Notes under the pieces: generated by a model
Databases searched by the model: none
Told to the model about the DNA's origin: nothing
What the model saw: only the letters and a program-made list of their open reading frames with translations
Program-made: the position numbers and the translations under genes
Shown: piece after piece, positions 62,479 to 64,000 of the stretch
How the letters are laid out: each line of letters opens with the position of its first letter
Numbering within the stretch: position 1 is the first letter of the stretch
Assembly (NCBI GenBank): GCA_964247055.1
Contig: OZ176059.1
Span: forward strand, 2,666,001 to 2,730,000
Source: Paragordius varius
Lineage: Eukaryota; Nematomorpha
Direction of reading: 5' to 3'
Length of the DNA: 64,000 nt

Positions 62479-62690
62479 AACCCTATATATGGACAGTTTT
62501 GATGCAAAACAAAAAATTGTTATAACTTGGCGTATAAAACGATAGAAAATTTCTCGATGTTTAAAATATTTATAAACTCACAATTGATTGTATGGAAAGT
62601 GTTTTACGATTTTTAGCATTTCATTTGATATATTTCTGGTAAAAAAAACTTTTTAAAATTAAAATCAATAAAAGTTTTTTTGTAGAATGT
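61527..62690. repeat. Downstream of NDUFB9: type G and H small elements and (TA)n tracts
   Basis: A type G foldback copy lies at about 61630-61848 (ATATGATTATCATG, CGTGATAATCATTTATTAAT) and a type H copy at about 61880-62150. (TA)n microsatellites are at 61845-61880, 62142-62171 and 62439-62475. The NDUFB9 3' UTR must lie within the first few hundred bases. No gene was seen. Confidence 0.5.
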
Positions 62691-63119
62691 ACATTTTAGT
62701 AAATTTTTCCCAAAAACATGTAACCCCATTCAAGTTGATAAAAATAAATGCGGAACACAATCCCACGACATTTTTAAATTAACTTCTTAGTTAAGCCCTA
62801 GTGTCAGAAAATAAAGTTTTTTAAAAAATATAGGTGCGCCCACGAGTTTGAGAGATCTGCAAAATGTGTAAGCTCAGAAATTAATAATGGATTTATGCGC
62901 CGAAATAGTATAGAAAATTTTTTATAATCCCTATCCCTTCTTCCCCCTCCCCTTCCATTTAAAATAATTGTTTTGCAGCAATTCCCACAAATTGAATAAA
63001 TTAAGAACGATTCTCAGCATAAAGCAAAAATTACTTTTGAGTGCTATTTTTAATCGGCTAAATAAAACATGTCACCGTACAAAAGTAACTTAAGGATACG
63101 AAATCATGTCTGTATACAC

Positions 63120-63680
63120 CATTATGTTAAAATAACCCGTGGTTTTTAGGCAATTTTAGTTCAGCGCTTCTTGATTAGCTTCTAAGTAAGGTTTTAACTC
63201 TTTGTACAATACATTATAACGTGGCTCTTAAGCTTATTTATGAGAAACGAGACTATATGGATTTTTTGGTAACCCACATAAAAGTAAAAAATTTTACGAT
63301 CATAGATTAAATCTTGGGTAGGGCGATATTCTATTTGTAAAAAAACCGCCACCTAATAAAAACGTGGCGAAGCAACTTCAGAACGGGACACACAATAATC
63401 GTTTTAGGTGCATGAAATAGCAAATTGCATAGTTGCATTTTTTATGTTCGGAGGGTAAGGCTCTACACTTTGTAAATACGCCACCATATAAAATAACGTG
63501 GCTCTCAAACACAATATAACTATAACGTAGTCGGAAAGGCCATGTGACTAAATAGACATTTAATCATCCCTTTAGGTGCCTATAAAGGCATAATGCTTTT
63601 TATGTCGTTAATGGGTCTTTATTAAATAAACTTTAAAGTAATGTGGCTTTGCATTTGGAATATATGCTGTATAATAATGG
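63120..63680. repeat. Degenerate tandem repeat, ~130-145-bp period
   Basis: The landmark AACGTGGCTCT-like sequence recurs near 63217, 63361 (AACGTGGCGAAGCAA), 63493 and 63637 (AATGTGGCTTTGCA), spaced 132-144 bp. Other shared pieces are a GTAAATACGCCACCATA-like segment and a TTTAGGTGC..AAAGGCA-like segment. The vocabulary (CGCCACCATA, AAGGCA) resembles the array at 6.2-7.8 kb, so the two may be distant relatives. Confidence 0.5.
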
Positions 63681-64000
63681 TTCTAGGTATTTTTATTATA
63701 TGATCTCAGCCAGTTTTTTGCCTATATGTTTAAATTAAAAAAGAGATATTTATTTTATAATATAATAAAGAATCTTCTTTTGTTTACTCCAAAGCCGTTT
63801 CAAATTATTATCTTATATATTGGTTAAGATAGAAACATGCCTTAAATAAGGGCATCAACGCATAACTCAAAAAAAATTTTCTAACTAATAAATTATAATC
63901 CTTATCTCAACTTTTAGCTGCCATGAAATAAAGGTTGAGTTATTTTTGATTATATTTTGGCAGCAAATTTTTAATAAATGGGTTTAATTGGATATCAGCT
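63681..64000. other. A+T-rich end of window
   Basis: No gene, repeat boundary or RNA feature was recognised in the last 320 bases. Confidence 0.3.

Overview
This is a 64 kb piece of a nuclear, very A+T-rich animal genome (about three quarters A+T by eye). The evidence is four intron-containing genes with clear animal homologues, GT..AG introns whose phases match throughout, and many DNA transposons, small inverted-repeat elements and LINE remnants. The phylum is uncertain. Introns of only 24, 27 and 29 nt next to introns of several kb, and the A..WPWQ start of the protease, would fit a small or parasitic spiralian (flatworm, dicyemid or orthonectid type), but an arthropod such as a copepod cannot be excluded.

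Genes. (1) On +, 1-2237: the 3' part of a gene for a two-domain GNAT acetyltransferase (GNAT plus YitH/HolE-like C-terminal domain). (2) On -, 29859-12998: a complete BET bromodomain protein of the fs(1)h/BRD2/3/4 type. I resolved 24 exons whose phases all agree; they sum to 5526 nt, or 1841 residues, with BD1, BD2 and ET domains. (3) On +, 40414-48746: a complete secreted chymotrypsin-fold serine protease with 7 exons and 293 residues. (4) On +, 55330-61526: a complete NDUFB9 (complex I LYR subunit) gene with 3 exons and 143 residues. The genes look independent: chromatin reader, secreted protease, respiratory subunit, small-molecule acetyltransferase.

Mobile DNA. An IS630/Tc1-type element (43091-45561) lies in protease intron 5. 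It has a DD34E transposase, and each end is an inverted array of eleven 21-bp repeats. It sits inside a small inverted-repeat element, so three levels are nested. Other small elements in the window share its TACCATTT ends and 21-bp repeat period but have different repeat sequences. A hAT element (50009-53181) has an exact 8-bp target duplication and an inverted duplicate of its own transposase 3' half. Three LINE remnants of RTE-like type (2.7-4.0 kb, 35.3-38.5 kb, 56.2-60.1 kb), several hAT-like small elements, three consecutive copies of a 520-590 bp inverted-repeat element (30.7-32.5 kb) and three diverged tandem arrays (5.8-7.8, 36.4-38.0 and 63.1-63.7 kb) fill most of the rest. Long stretches, notably 7.8-13 kb and 53.2-55.3 kb, hold no gene I can recognise.

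The most interesting material is the 21-bp-iterated transposon superfamily, the ultra-short introns, and the self-inverted hAT. No LTR element, CRISPR array, tRNA or rRNA was recognised.
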